Positions 1-12,900 of a stretch of 64,000 bases of DNA are shown in pieces. The stretch spans positions 1,997,839-2,061,838 of the forward strand of contig CAADRB010000014.1 in NCBI GenBank assembly GCA_900708905.1. The letters run 5' to 3'. The translations under genes and the position numbers were made by a program. This DNA comes from Hymenolepis diminuta. Lineage: Eukaryota; Platyhelminthes; Cestoda; Cyclophyllidea; Hymenolepididae. The first letter of the stretch is position 1; the number at the start of each line of letters is the position of its first letter. The notes under the pieces are model-generated. The model ran no database searches. It was not told the DNA's origin and saw nothing but the letters and a program-made list of their open reading frames with translations.

Positions 1-967
1 AAACACCCGCTAAAAAGACTTTAAGACTCAAAATTTTATAAGCAGTCAAAGTGTCTAGACTTGTGTAGAAAGCACATCTTGACTTGTTACGGTTTAGCAC
101 TATCAACATATGATGAAGAGATAAGCACCAACATTCACAGTTATAAACAAATATATCATACATTCTGCTATTTGAACAAGCGGATACATAGTCCTTGCAG
201 AAAGAAAATATTAACTGAAATGGTAAGAAATGTGCGCTATGGATTTTATAAAATATTTTTTGAAGGAACTTTTTTGAAGATCCTTGGAACATGATATAAA
301 CTTTGAAAACAACATTTTAACGTGTACTGCTTCAACCACCTATGCCTTTTACATGCAACCGGAAACGGGACACTAGAATTTCAGTTTAACCATGGTGACT
401 GAGAAACAGTGATCCTGTCGATAGTGCGAATGTTACTTTCCATTCCACGAATATTCGCAAACGGTTAACAGCTTTGTACTTTGTCGTTATTACTCAAATT
501 CCTTTTAGGTGAGAATTTACGATTTTATAAATAGAAATTAACGTTTTTGGCTACCTCTTGACGGCTCGATCAAACCTAAGATTTCCTTGGCCTCCTGATC
601 GATTTGTGTAAGCGTTCTTTTTATTTCTCCTTAGTGCCTAATGGATATAAAGAAAGCTTTAGAACATGGTAAACAGTAAGACTTTTCATAGTGATCCGAA
701 TTCGGAGTCTTCCTCAACTAAGTTTGATCTCCGGATTTCATGGAGGAAAGTAGTATAACTTCAAATATCATTTCAAAACTAATTTTTGTTTGACGTGATA
801 AAATTTGACCATTTGCTCTTTTTATTCGAAACATTTTCCTATGTAATAATTTGTCTTTAATTAAACTCATTGATCTTAAAAATTAATTGGGAAGTAGATA
901 AAGTTGATATTTCAGTGTGCTCTTCTTCCGATAAACGTTGTATTAATTGCAAAATATTGCATTTTAG
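1..967. other. upstream region / intron of the RPTP gene, no supported exon
   Basis: No confident gene was found here. The first recognised exon starts at 968 with reading phase 1, so at least one more exon (signal peptide and possibly more domains) lies upstream, either in this stretch or outside the window. A Cys-rich open stretch at about 41-222 ends at a good donor (ATG|GTAAGA), but it ends in phase 0, which cannot join directly to the exon at 968. It is therefore not annotated as coding. Confidence 0.5.
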
Positions 968-3900
968 CGCCAACATTGACAATCCCAAGTGATCGAACTG
1001 CTGAAACTATAGTGATCAGCTTTTCTCCGACTACGGTTCTGAAAAAAGGTTCGTACATTGCGAAAATATTCCAAAAAGATGGTCAATCAATGGAATCGAA
1101 TAAGGTGAAATGCGAGGAAAATAGGCAGAGATGTGTATTTAAAAATCTTTCGCCAAATTCGGCCTACGTGATTCGTATTCAGGTCTGTTCGAAAAGTTAT
1201 AACAAAGTAGTCTGCAGTGAATATTCCCCATCGGTAACATTATATACTAAACCCGACAGTAAGTTAATTTTCAACTTTTGAACTTTCACCATTAATATCC
1301 TTGTATTATACAGAAATTTAAGCTTTTCAATATGGGTTCAATAAAAGACGATCCAGTAAAAGCTGTAAATAAAGTGAAGATATTAAATTTGGCCTCCTTT
1401 ACTTGTTTTTATGCACTTGTTTTAATCCCGTATTTCTTATTCTCATGCTTTGGATTCTAAATATAAATATTTGCTCCTCCAATTTCTGAGCGTATTATTT
1501 TTTCACACAAAGTCCAAAATTGATAGTGGATGGGATAGGATAATTTGTCATAACATTTCAGAATATTTGTCATTCAAAGGGTTTCGATAGAAGGGTGATA
1601 GGAGCTAGCATTTATTAATGAAGAATATGGACCTGTCCATTTGAAAAGGGAAATAAACAAGTCAAACTTGCCCTTATTTTAAGAGGAAGCGGCTAGAAGA
1701 TGAAAAAGGCTTTTACATTCAAGAGATCTTTCATAGGTGTCGTGAAAGGTAATTTAAACAACACTGTGTTTTAATAGTAGGTTGACTGTCAAAGTTTTCC
1801 GCTTAATACATAGTACCGTAGTATTTATGTTACCTATATCACAGGAAAAAACGTTTTCATGTCTTAATTTTGGAAATTCATCTGTATACGTGTAATAAGA
1901 ACCAAGTATAACGGGAGAAAAATTGTGAGAGGAGTAAGAAAGAAACAGATAATGTAGACAGGAGATCAAGATTTTGACGATATTTGACTTACGGATTCAT
2001 ATAGCTATCAATTTTTCCTGAAGGATTGCTTGTTTTGTAACGTTTTAACGGTCAGAAATTCGATTTTCATCTTCTTGACCTTAGATTCCCGAGTGAGTTC
2101 ATATTCGCGGTATTCAAATCTTTTAGTTACGTTAATTAGGTTGCAGATCATGCCACTTCGATATATTTGTGATTTCTGCACGAATGGTTATGAAGAGGAG
2201 ATTAATGAAGATTTTTTAAACTAGATGCCGCAAGGTCATCATGAAAGCTATCGACCAAAGGATATGGATACGATTGTTCTTTAAGTCTATCTTTTCTTTG
2301 TTTGTTAATTTAAATTATTTTCAAAAAATTAATGATGGAGATTTTAGGTAAGTGAAATCATTTATAATAAGTTAATTTATTTAACGAGCTTATTTAGGAT
2401 TCGGATTAAACAATAGGGTGTACTGCTTTCAAATCCTAGTACATCGAAGAAAGAATTAAGTGACAGATTATCACCAGCTTTTCCACTTTTTGACACTCTT
2501 AAATTGCAATGTTTGGACTTGAAGGTTTTTTTGAAGAATTTTCTCTTCATTTTGCTGAACAGTCTAGAATTTGAAATAATTAGTTGGAAGTATGCATCTT
2601 GTTCCACAAAGACAAGAAGAGTGGCCACATGACAAATTTCCCCTTTACACATTTTTTGTATCCGACAAGGTGTTTAAGCCACTTAAAATATTTCCAACAT
2701 ATATTTCTGTTAAAAGTATCAGTTTTTCATCACTATTTACTTCCCTACCTTAAATCAGTTCATTAAATTATAATTTTTTCACAAAATTGAAAATTTCTGT
2801 TGATTCAATTTTGGTCATATAAGCGCAAATCTTTCAAAAAGTCTAACGATGACTCTTCGTCGATTTCTCGACAGTAAAAATGAAAGCAAAAAATCAGCGA
2901 ATATCGATTGAACTGATATTCACTTCAAAATTGGAGAGGAATATGATGAAAATTAATTGCGTTGTTTTTATTTTTAACGCTATTAAACTCATTGTCTTGG
3001 ATTTTCAGAACCAGCTAATGTCACTATTTCGGAAAGCTCGGAGAACAGTTTTTTGGTTAAATGGCAGCCTCCGAAAAGAAATTCGGAAGAGATAACACAT
3101 TATAAAATTCAGATGGATCCCGAATCTGTTTTGTACTTCTCAGGCGCAAAAACAGAGGCAATGATAAAGGATCTAAAACCGACAACCATGTATCGAGTCA
3201 ATGTATTTGCTTGCTCTAGAGAAAATGACTGTGGATTGGGAGAAGTAACAACTGTTTGGACAACTCCAAGGCGTACGTCTAAATTGATTTCTTTTATACA
3301 TCATATCAGTGCTCTAGAAACAGTAAAGCCTTACTGACTAATCTTTTAGAAAAAGACAGTACAGTTGAGGCTGAGAAAACAACCCTGTTAATTATTAATT
3401 AATCCATGTTAGCAAATTAAATACATGTACACAAAAATTTCTCAATCCAGCTCGGTTAGAATCATGTAAACTACTCAATATCTTGTGAGTTACTCCATTT
3501 TCTCAACTTTTGGAAGAAAACTTGAATTGAAGCAACAAGACGAACACTCATAATTAAAAATCAGTCAATATGCGTTGAATATCGTGGACAAAAATTCCCT
3601 CAGTAATTCAGGAATCAAATCATACAATTTAAATTTCTGGACGTGAAATAACAATCACATTAATAATATATGGTCTAAGTCCAAATAAAACTCGTTGATG
3701 ATTGTGGATGGCTCTTATAGCAGTAAAGGTCCTTTAAGACTAAGAATAAATTTGGTCAGATATCCCCTTATAGAAATAATCGAATTTTTAGGGATAAGAG
3801 GATACCGGAAGCCTTTCTTGAATGAGGAAACCAAGAGTTTAAAGGAACCCTGTGTATATTGGACAATTAGAAATGAGGATAGGGAAGCAATTGAAAACAG

Positions 3901-6900
3901 GAAAGTTGGCGAACTGAGGTCGATAAAGCAGCTGGCAAATGTTGCTTCCTTTGTTCATCAATGAACAACTTACAGTTAGGGTGGAAATATGAGTCAGTAG
4001 GTACGCAATAAGAAAAGAGGTCGAACGGAAATACGAGTCAGCATGCACTATGCTACACTCTCAACATCTTTTCAATACCCACTTCATTATCATTTATTGG
4101 ACATACTAATGATCAGTTGAAGTTACTGGCCCAAAATTAAAAATTAGAAAAGTTCTCTTCCTTGTGATGAGTTATTATAAAATAATGCGTGCCCAATCAA
4201 TGGTATGTCAAAATAAAGAATTAGCGGTTTGAGGTGTACAGGTGCGCTTCTGAGCTTGTCCCCACTCAGCAATTTTTTTTACTTACAGTTGCAGTGAGTT
4301 GCAGTTACTCACCACAATCAATGAAATATTATTACCACCGTTTATTTATTTTTAATGAAATCATATAGAATTTCAAGTTTCATTTAAACATTCGACTGAA
4401 GACAAGGACGACAAACTCACTGTTACTGGGCAGAATTAATGAAACGGATTTCAGTAATATCATTAAACCGATAAATACTCAGGAAGAAATCAATAAGAAA
4501 AGAAATTTTTCGTAATACCATTGTACTGATTACAATGATTTTCGGAGCAATACCTAAGATTAAAATAAAATTTAACTTCGTATTTTTTTTCACTTTTACA
4601 CTGTAGAACCGAGTGGTCTGCGTTTGATGCCACTTAAAAATGGAACGCTATTCTGTGAATGGAATGAACACAGCAAAGATGATAGAATTAGTTATTACAA
4701 AGTGGATTTCCAGGAAGTTAATGAGCCCCTTCGAACTAAAAGTCATAATCTTACGGAAGAAAGTCATTTCTTGGAATATAAAAACCCCAAATCACACATG
4801 GAGTACCTAGTGAAGTTACGTGCTTGTTTTCAATATGGAGATTCAAAGAAATTTTTATGCAGTTTACCGTCCACCGCTCAAGCCATCACAAAACCCAGTA
4901 GGTGAATTAACCCGGAATCTTTGTAAAATATTTTCATTCTTTTCCAATATCAAGAATTCTTCTATTTTAGGAACTCCCGAATTCACCGTGATTGAAAGAA
5001 CCCCATCTTCTATTGCCTTTCAACTCAACGGACCCGTGGATGTATTGCATTTCAACTATACACTTCAAGTCGTCAATAGATCATCGGAAGTAATCTTTAA
5101 TTCTCAGACAAATATATTTAATGCTACATTGTTGCCCGCCAACAGTAAAATAACAGCATCTTTAGTAACATGTTGCAAGCATAATCTTTGCGGTTCGCCA
5201 TTTAATAAGTTCGCTTTCACGAAACCCGCAGGTAAATATAATATATTTTTCATTTTGATGACAGTATGCTGATAAAAATGATTAATTTCGAGCACCATTG
5301 CTTCTTATTGAGCTCCTCAAGCTATATGAAAGTTGTATAATTTTTTAGTCCCTTTGAACTTGCAAATTGGAAAAGCAACGGATCAGACTTTGCTCGTGTC
5401 ATGGAAACGTCCAGAAAATAATGAAGAACCAATTCACAATTACAAAGTAAGGACTGAAGATGCAAGGGGTCATGTACATAAATGTTTGCCTCCTAATCCC
5501 AATCCGACTCGTATTAACTGCATATTCAGAAATCTGCCTCCTTGTCAGCCTTATAACATTTCTGTCGAGACCTGCGCCCGTGAGAATGACTGTGGACCGG
5601 CAACTATTAAACAAGGATTTACTTTGCCTGAGGGTAGTCTACATGGTTAAAAATATTAGAACACCTGATTTCAATTTTCTGAAGAAATTTTACGCTTATA
5701 GCTGTAAAGGAACTTCGCATCAATCAATTATCTTCTACATGGGCTAATTTCAATTGGAGCTCACAGGATTTGGAAGTGTGTGTATTAGCGAACATTACAG
5801 TCATAGTACAAGAGCAGAGCACATTTAATGTCGTCGGAAATTGTTTTGTATTGATTTCTGATAATATAGTAAACGAATGCACTATTAGAAACCTGACACC
5901 CAACACTGAATATATAGCATTTGCTGTAGCCTGTTCTAAAACAGTCCTTAACTGCGCTACCAAGAGTGAGAATGTTGAGTTTACAACCCTTCCGGGAGGT
6001 GAGTTGTGAAACTTCGTTTATGACAACTTAAGTGATTTAGATCTGATGTTTAAACGCTTTTTTAGTGCCACAAAATTTTCAAGTTGTGAAGATAACGTCT
6101 CAGTCTGCGGAATTCAAGTGGAATAGAAGCTCTGGGCGTCAAGATGGTCTAAATGGTTATCTGATGCGTATTTATGAAACATCAGGGGATGGTCAGAGTG
6201 TTCGCAAAGTTCCTATCTCCAACTACTCAATTTCAGCAGTTAATGGTCTTAAAACGTTCAAAGTTGATAACCTTGAACCTTCTAAAAATTATTTCGCCAC
6301 TATTGCAGCATTCAGAGCTTCTTCGATTGACTCGAAAACTTTTGGTGACGAATCGGAGAAGATGTATTTTAAAACAAGTAAGCAGTAGACTTTTACTTCA
6401 TTGAAAATTCAATATTATAAGTGAATACTTGTCCTTTGCGCAATGATAGGGAATGAGGATATGCAAATTGCTGAAATATATGAACATTATTTGCAGCAAT
6501 CGCCATACATATTTGAAAAATTTTTAAGTATGGTGTCTGAACATCTGAATTCTGGATATAGTAAACTCCTGACTTGGCCTACTTCTCTAATGTTTGCATT
6601 TTTTTCCTTCACTTATCATTACTTGTATCAACACACTAAGATGGAGTCCAGTCAAGCTATAATCTCTTTGAGTCCTCTGTGTACAGTTCCAAATTGATCT
6701 TTATAATAATAATAGTTTTGGGTGTTTATAATCTGCACTAAATTTATATTTCTGCCAAAAAAGGATTGAATCCTGAACTAATTCATCCATTATAACTAAT
6801 AACACCATTTGATAATGTGTAGTAAAATAAGTTAGGACTTTTTAGAAAAGCCTGATTAATTATCACAATAATCCACCAAAATAGGGAGAAGAAGAATCGT

Positions 6901-9900
6901 ATAAATGCTATGCAATGAATTTGTAGCTATGGAGCAAAGGTAAATTCTTCAAGAATGATATTAGAACATGTGTATTAAAGAACTATTATTCATTGGTGCA
7001 TACAGAAAAAATGGCTCAAATTTAACTGTTGGAGACCAGTGTTAGAAGTGTTCATACTTGGGTTAACCGATTATATTAATCCCCATCGGGGTAAAGTGAA
7101 CGATTTTGCTCCCAAATCCGACACTTAAATAAAAAGGTTTATCTAGGCACCGGTCAAGAAGAAAATTACATAGTGAAGTTGAAATCATTTTTTACTTACA
7201 ACACTTAATAAAGCATCCATGGCATCGTAATTTTTGTCCAAAGATCAATACTTGCATTTCACATAGATTAAGTCTTTTAACGTATGGGCATTATAAGTGA
7301 ATGAGAACTCTTCGGTTAATGAAAACTGGATACACTTGGAGATGAAGTTCCCAAATAGTGTCCCAAATAGTGTCTATCATAAGACTTGTAAACAGCAAAA
7401 TTAAATCAGCTAATTGTAACGCTGCTTTAAGCAATAATATTTAATATTTTTCATTAAAATTAGGTCCTCCATTTCCAATTGCCGCTGTCATTCTCAGTCT
7501 TCTGGTTCTACTTTTGCTTCTTCTGATAATTCTCGCTATCGTATTTCGTCAGCGTATCTACAGAATCAATCGTGGAATTTTTCATAAACAGGATGAGTTT
7601 GATGTGCCGAAACCGTGAGTTATACAAAATATAAATATAAGCATTATGTATATATATATATACATATATATATGCACTTGGGAAAACGGCACATTTAATT
7701 GGGGTCATTAGTGCGTAGAGCGACAATTACGGAATAAGATTGAACTAAGTAATGTATCACTAGGGGGAACCAAAATAAGAACATGAATAGTGGGAACGTT
7801 GGCATATAGGGGATCAGTTCAGGCTTATGCAAAATAGATATTAGCTTGCATGATTTTGCATAGCAGATTTTACTGGAATTCATTATACCACCTAACAGTG
7901 ATTTTAATTTCAGAAATTGGTGGACGATGAAAGCGATTCCGAAGTAAGCACGCTTAGCCTAAAACAAATTTAAATATGCATATAGTTATATACACTTTGC
8001 AATTTTGCTTTTATTCAACACCATAAATATCTGTTGTCTAATGTCTTCCTTTCTTTCCAGAGATTCGTTTTCAATTGAATATTCCAGGCCCTCTAGCCTC
8101 CAATACTTACTTCAAATGTAAATGTTTGCAATTAAAAGTTTAAAATAACTAAAATATTTAATTAATCAATGCTTATAAATTTAAAAATAGTCCACCACCT
8201 GTAACCTTAGAAAAATTTGACACCTGTGTGGCATCTTTAAATGCCAACAAACAGTTTGTTCCTCATTTCATGGTAAGCATTTCAAATTCGTTTATTTAAT
8301 AAATATGATGTTAATTAACTAATGTTAATTGACTGAAAATATTTTTCTTTTTGCAAATTTAAGCTCCTGAGGCAAATTTCCCTGAATGGTTTGGAAAAGG
8401 AATTTAGATTGACAAGGAAAGCTGGAGTGATATGTAAAGAACGAAATCGTTATGTTGATATGCTTCCATGTGAGTTATAAAAATGATTTTCTCTTGAAAG
8501 CCCTGTTTGGTAAAAAAATTTCTGATCTTTATTCCACAGATGACCAATCTCTTCTTTTGTTGGGACGTCCTTGGCCGTTTGTCTTAGATAATCCAAAAAC
8601 CATAATAACGGTAAATTAAATATTTATTTTTAATTTATGTTGGATAGTCAATCAAACATGACTACCAACATATTTCTCATCATGTCTTTAACATTTTGAA
8701 TAATTCGCTTTATAAATAAATTTCTTAATATTGCACTAAATCAAGCCATTATTTTAAGTTATCGTTCAAATATTAATATTACCCGTGGAAATTCAAAATG
8801 CTACCGCTTATGTCATATGAAGGCATTTTAATACGGCAGACAAGTAAGGGATATCGAGGTAAAGGATTGACCAGATAAATTCTCGATGATTTTAGAAGTT
8901 GATATTTTGTCCACATTTTAGTAAAAGGGTATAGTTTACAGCCTCGTGCTCTAAGTGTTCAAAATTCCAAAGCGAGGATTTGACCCCAACTTTCGTCAGT
9001 GAGTTCATGTCCACGATATTCAAAACTAATGGATCGGTTAATTCGCTAAGGTAGTTGATCACGCCAACTTTTTTTAGCTAAGAGAAAGTATCAAGGCAAG
9101 CAATGTTTTAAAATTGAACAACTTAGATTGTACTTATGAAATTGATAAAACAAATCTGTAGACTCGAGGCTCCATCATTGAATGAGCATTTCACATCCCG
9201 AGTCGTCTCATATCAGATGGCCCGAATATCCGGAGAGCAGGAGTAGAAAAGTTTTCTATAAGTCCAGTCATTAATTTTATACCTCCTATTAATAGTCTCC
9301 TTTTAAATAATCAAGTAATTGCACTTCTATCATATCTGTTCGGCGATATCTAGCAGACAGATAGATCATATTGGCAGAAACAAGTCCTGCAAGCATTGCA
9401 ACAGTGTAATAAAGTTATACAAAGTATAAAGTCGACGTTTAATATCGACTTACCCACAAACGATCTTTTAATTTGCAGACAACAGATATATTAAATGATT
9501 ATGTCAATGCTTCTTATATTCGACCACCTATATATGGAAGTGAAGGTGAGGCTCTACCCTGTGATCCCTTGGAAGTTCCCGAATTCATCGCCACTCAGGC
9601 TCCGTTAGAAAGTACTACCTTCGATTTTCTCACTATGGTCTACGAACAACGTTCAAAGTTAATAATCATGCTATGTCGGTATGTACAAAAGTTGGTAAAC
9701 AAATGACGAAAAACTTAATTAGTTTACGGGTCTTGGTGATCACACGGCGCACTTCACTCAATTTAAGTAACTTAATTGACGAAATTCAGAATTAATAGAT
9801 AGACAAGTTGAAATGGACTATTGACATTTTAACGAATTCAGGAAGGGGTAAATAACAGGAATTTTTATTCATTCAAACCTATCTAAGGAAGGAGATTTAG

Positions 9901-12900
9901 TGTCGAGCCAACTGCTCATGCAAATTGATTAGATAGACGGTTTTTATTTTACATAATAAGGAGCTGAAATATTTATTAAATAGCCAATTAAAAACAATTT
10001 TGAGAATTAAGAAATACGTTTTTAGATCAGTTAATAAACTACCAAGATCGGAGGATGTGTCTAGTCACATAGTGATCAACGTACACGTCTGACATGTTAG
10101 GGGTCTAAAAATCGAAGCTCACTAGTACACGTCCAACCGCATTCATTAATTCTGGTTGATTTAAGACGAGCTTATATTATGTTGGCTCATCACCAATGAA
10201 GCTTCTTTCTACCGCAGTTAAAGTTCGTTAGCACCTCTCTTTACTGACACTGGCAGGTAGTTATAACAAGCCTAAGGAGATGATCTGATAATTAATGGAC
10301 TAGTCATAATGACTACATCCGGGAATTTATATTATTTATAAGATTCAAAATTAATGAAAAGAAATTGAAGATGAGGTTCAAAACTAACTAAGCTTAATCA
10401 AAAGTTATGGCTGTGTACTAGCTTTGTTTCTTGAATTATAACAAGTTGTATATATCAAAAAATGGTTTGGGAATCAGTCATGCCACCTATTAGAAGCAGT
10501 CTCCATGACAGAATAGTGAAACTGTCGGCAAAATTGATTGATTTTTATTAAAATTATAGTACTTTTAAAAGGTATAGCTTCCAATTTAGCCTTAAAATAT
10601 TATCCAAAATCGGTATTCCATTTGTTAAATTATATTTACAACATCCCGGAATTCTATTATGTCAATAGCTACCATGAATTCTTAAAGCAAAGGATAAATT
10701 TACTTATGTTTTCATTGTACTTCATAATGTGTACCAGCATTAATCAAACTTGAAGCCAACACAGTCGTAAACGAACAGCGTTCTTAAACAAGGGCTGATT
10801 TCCATGGTGTATTTACTATCCTGAATAGAATGAACTGCCATTTTTTACTTGTTGAAGTTACCATAATCGGCGAATAAGTATTTTAGTTCATTTAGTCCAC
10901 CATTTGATATATGAACCCAAAAATTGTATAATATGCCTTTAAGTCAGTTTTATTGATTTTTGAAACTCAAGTAAGATCTTTTCAAGAAACATCTTTTGTT
11001 TGAGACACAAGAAAGTCCGTTCCCATCTCTCTGACTGCAGAGCCACACCTCAAGGGAATTCACACAGGAACAGCAAAGAAGATAAGGGCTAACCGTTTCA
11101 CCAATGCAATTAAGGGGTTAATTCATCCCTTTTAAAAAGGTTGTGAAGTGCAGTGACAAACAATCAAAGGGTAGTTTGAAAATTAGGTCGAGCTTCATAA
11201 ATTGCTAGAATTTGATAGTACTAACAGTAAGAAGAAGAAACTACATGTCAAAGGTAAACATTCGAGCTAGAAGATTTTAACAAAGCATTACTTATTTATT
11301 CGAAACATCATATCTGCATTATTTTATATTTGTTATATTTTCTGTGGACTATAAACTTATTTCGTTGACCCATTTGAATGTATTAATTATTTTTTAAGAG
11401 TCGTAATTGAATATGGTAAAGTTCAAAACTGACTTGTGTTCCCTCTCTTCTCTTCTGTGAACTGGGATGTCGGGTTTTAGATCTTAACATTTAGAGAAAA
11501 ATGTATTTTATTAGAACACAAATAAGATGTAACTATTGATTGTCCGACTTCTTTATCTACTCTTTCTCGATCCCTTCTCTTTTACGCTTTATTAGGGCAT
11601 TTCAATTTTCTCTTAATTCCCATGCTCTTCTATGATGAATTCTTGCAGAAATTTTTTGCTGTGTCATAATTTCAATAATAATAATACGACGCTGTCAACT
11701 GTAAGCATTGGGCTGAAGACACAAGTATTGTTTAAATCTTTTTTAAACTTGAAGTAGTGGAGTCTGGGTATTTCGCAATCGTAAACGAACAGCCTCCGAA
11801 ATTAAGTAGAGGTCGAATCGATACATTAATGATATTACATTGGATAAGCTACAAACTTAATATTTATTTTGGTCATCAAAACTGGTGAAAAAGTCGTTTT
11901 CATAGCCGAAACAAAAGTTTTACATTTGTATATAATCTTCCCCCGATATTTATATATGTCCTACTAACAGTCTAAAAATTCCAGAAATGAGGCAATATGA
12001 AAGAGCTTAAATCCAAATTTATTGATATTCTCATTGTCTCTAGATCGGAATTCAAATTCGGTTTCAAATAAAAATGTATAAGGGGTCAAATATTACTTTC
12101 ACAATTAGGAACTCATCATAGTAATGCTCTTTTTCAGGGATAAAGATTCAACACTTTGTAAGATTATATTTCTTCCTTGATGAATTAATTTTATTCCGAA
12201 CATTCATTGACGAATATCAGTAATAATTTATTAATTTTATAAACAGTTACTATTCTAATATTCGATGAAATACTATGGCCAAAAATAGGGATTATCATTT
12301 TCTATTATTGCTGATGTCAATGGCAAAGCAAAACTACCTTACATTTTTTCATTGTAGAATGTTTTCTAAATAAAGGGAGGGTTGAAATGGTCTGTGGTAT
12401 GTAATGCAGGAAGATTCTAGGAAAATAGATAACAGAATCAAGGAAACCTTGTATAAGTATCGGTAGAATCTAGAATCTAAGCTTGATTTATACATTGGAG
12501 TCTTTGAGTTCCCCATATTCTTATAGGTGCTATTATTCAAACTTCGTTATTTAACTGTCCGATGATATTGCATGCACTATTTTCAGAGCTCCCTGTTCGG
12601 TTGAGTTAGTTTCGTGGTTGGAAAAGTAACTGTGGTTTATTCCTATCTGATATGGAAGAGTAGGAAGATGAAATTATCAGAGAACATATAATTTCATTCA
12701 AGGTGAATCTTTCTTTAAAAGTTTTAACTGCGTCTCTGACATGACTCTCCATGCTAATAATAACCACAGTTATACATTGTGCTATGTTCCAAATAAATTT
12801 TTATGTCTCCTTGGAAAGGATCACTTTGATTTAGGAGAAAAATTAATTCCTTGTTTTCTTATGTCAACAGAAATATTTACTGGCCCAAATTCGCAGTTAA

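Larger units (their letters stand above)
968..6377 (+). other. array of seven fibronectin type III exons
   Basis: The ectodomain of the RPTP. Seven exons of 291, 264, 291, 261, 285, 297 and 312 nt each start and end in phase 1, so each is a self-contained module of 87-104 residues. Typical FN3 landmarks are visible: an early Trp (LVKWQPP, LFCEWNE, LVSWKRP, FKWNRS), then a late Tyr-containing strand (YRVNVFACS, YNISVETCA, YIAFAVACS). Several modules carry a recurring pair of Cys in the last strands (for example FACSRENDCG and ETCARENDCG), which suggests a module-internal disulphide shared by this array. The fourth module (4971-5231) is weak in its Trp position. Introns between modules vary from 67 nt to 1.75 kb. 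Confidence 0.88.
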
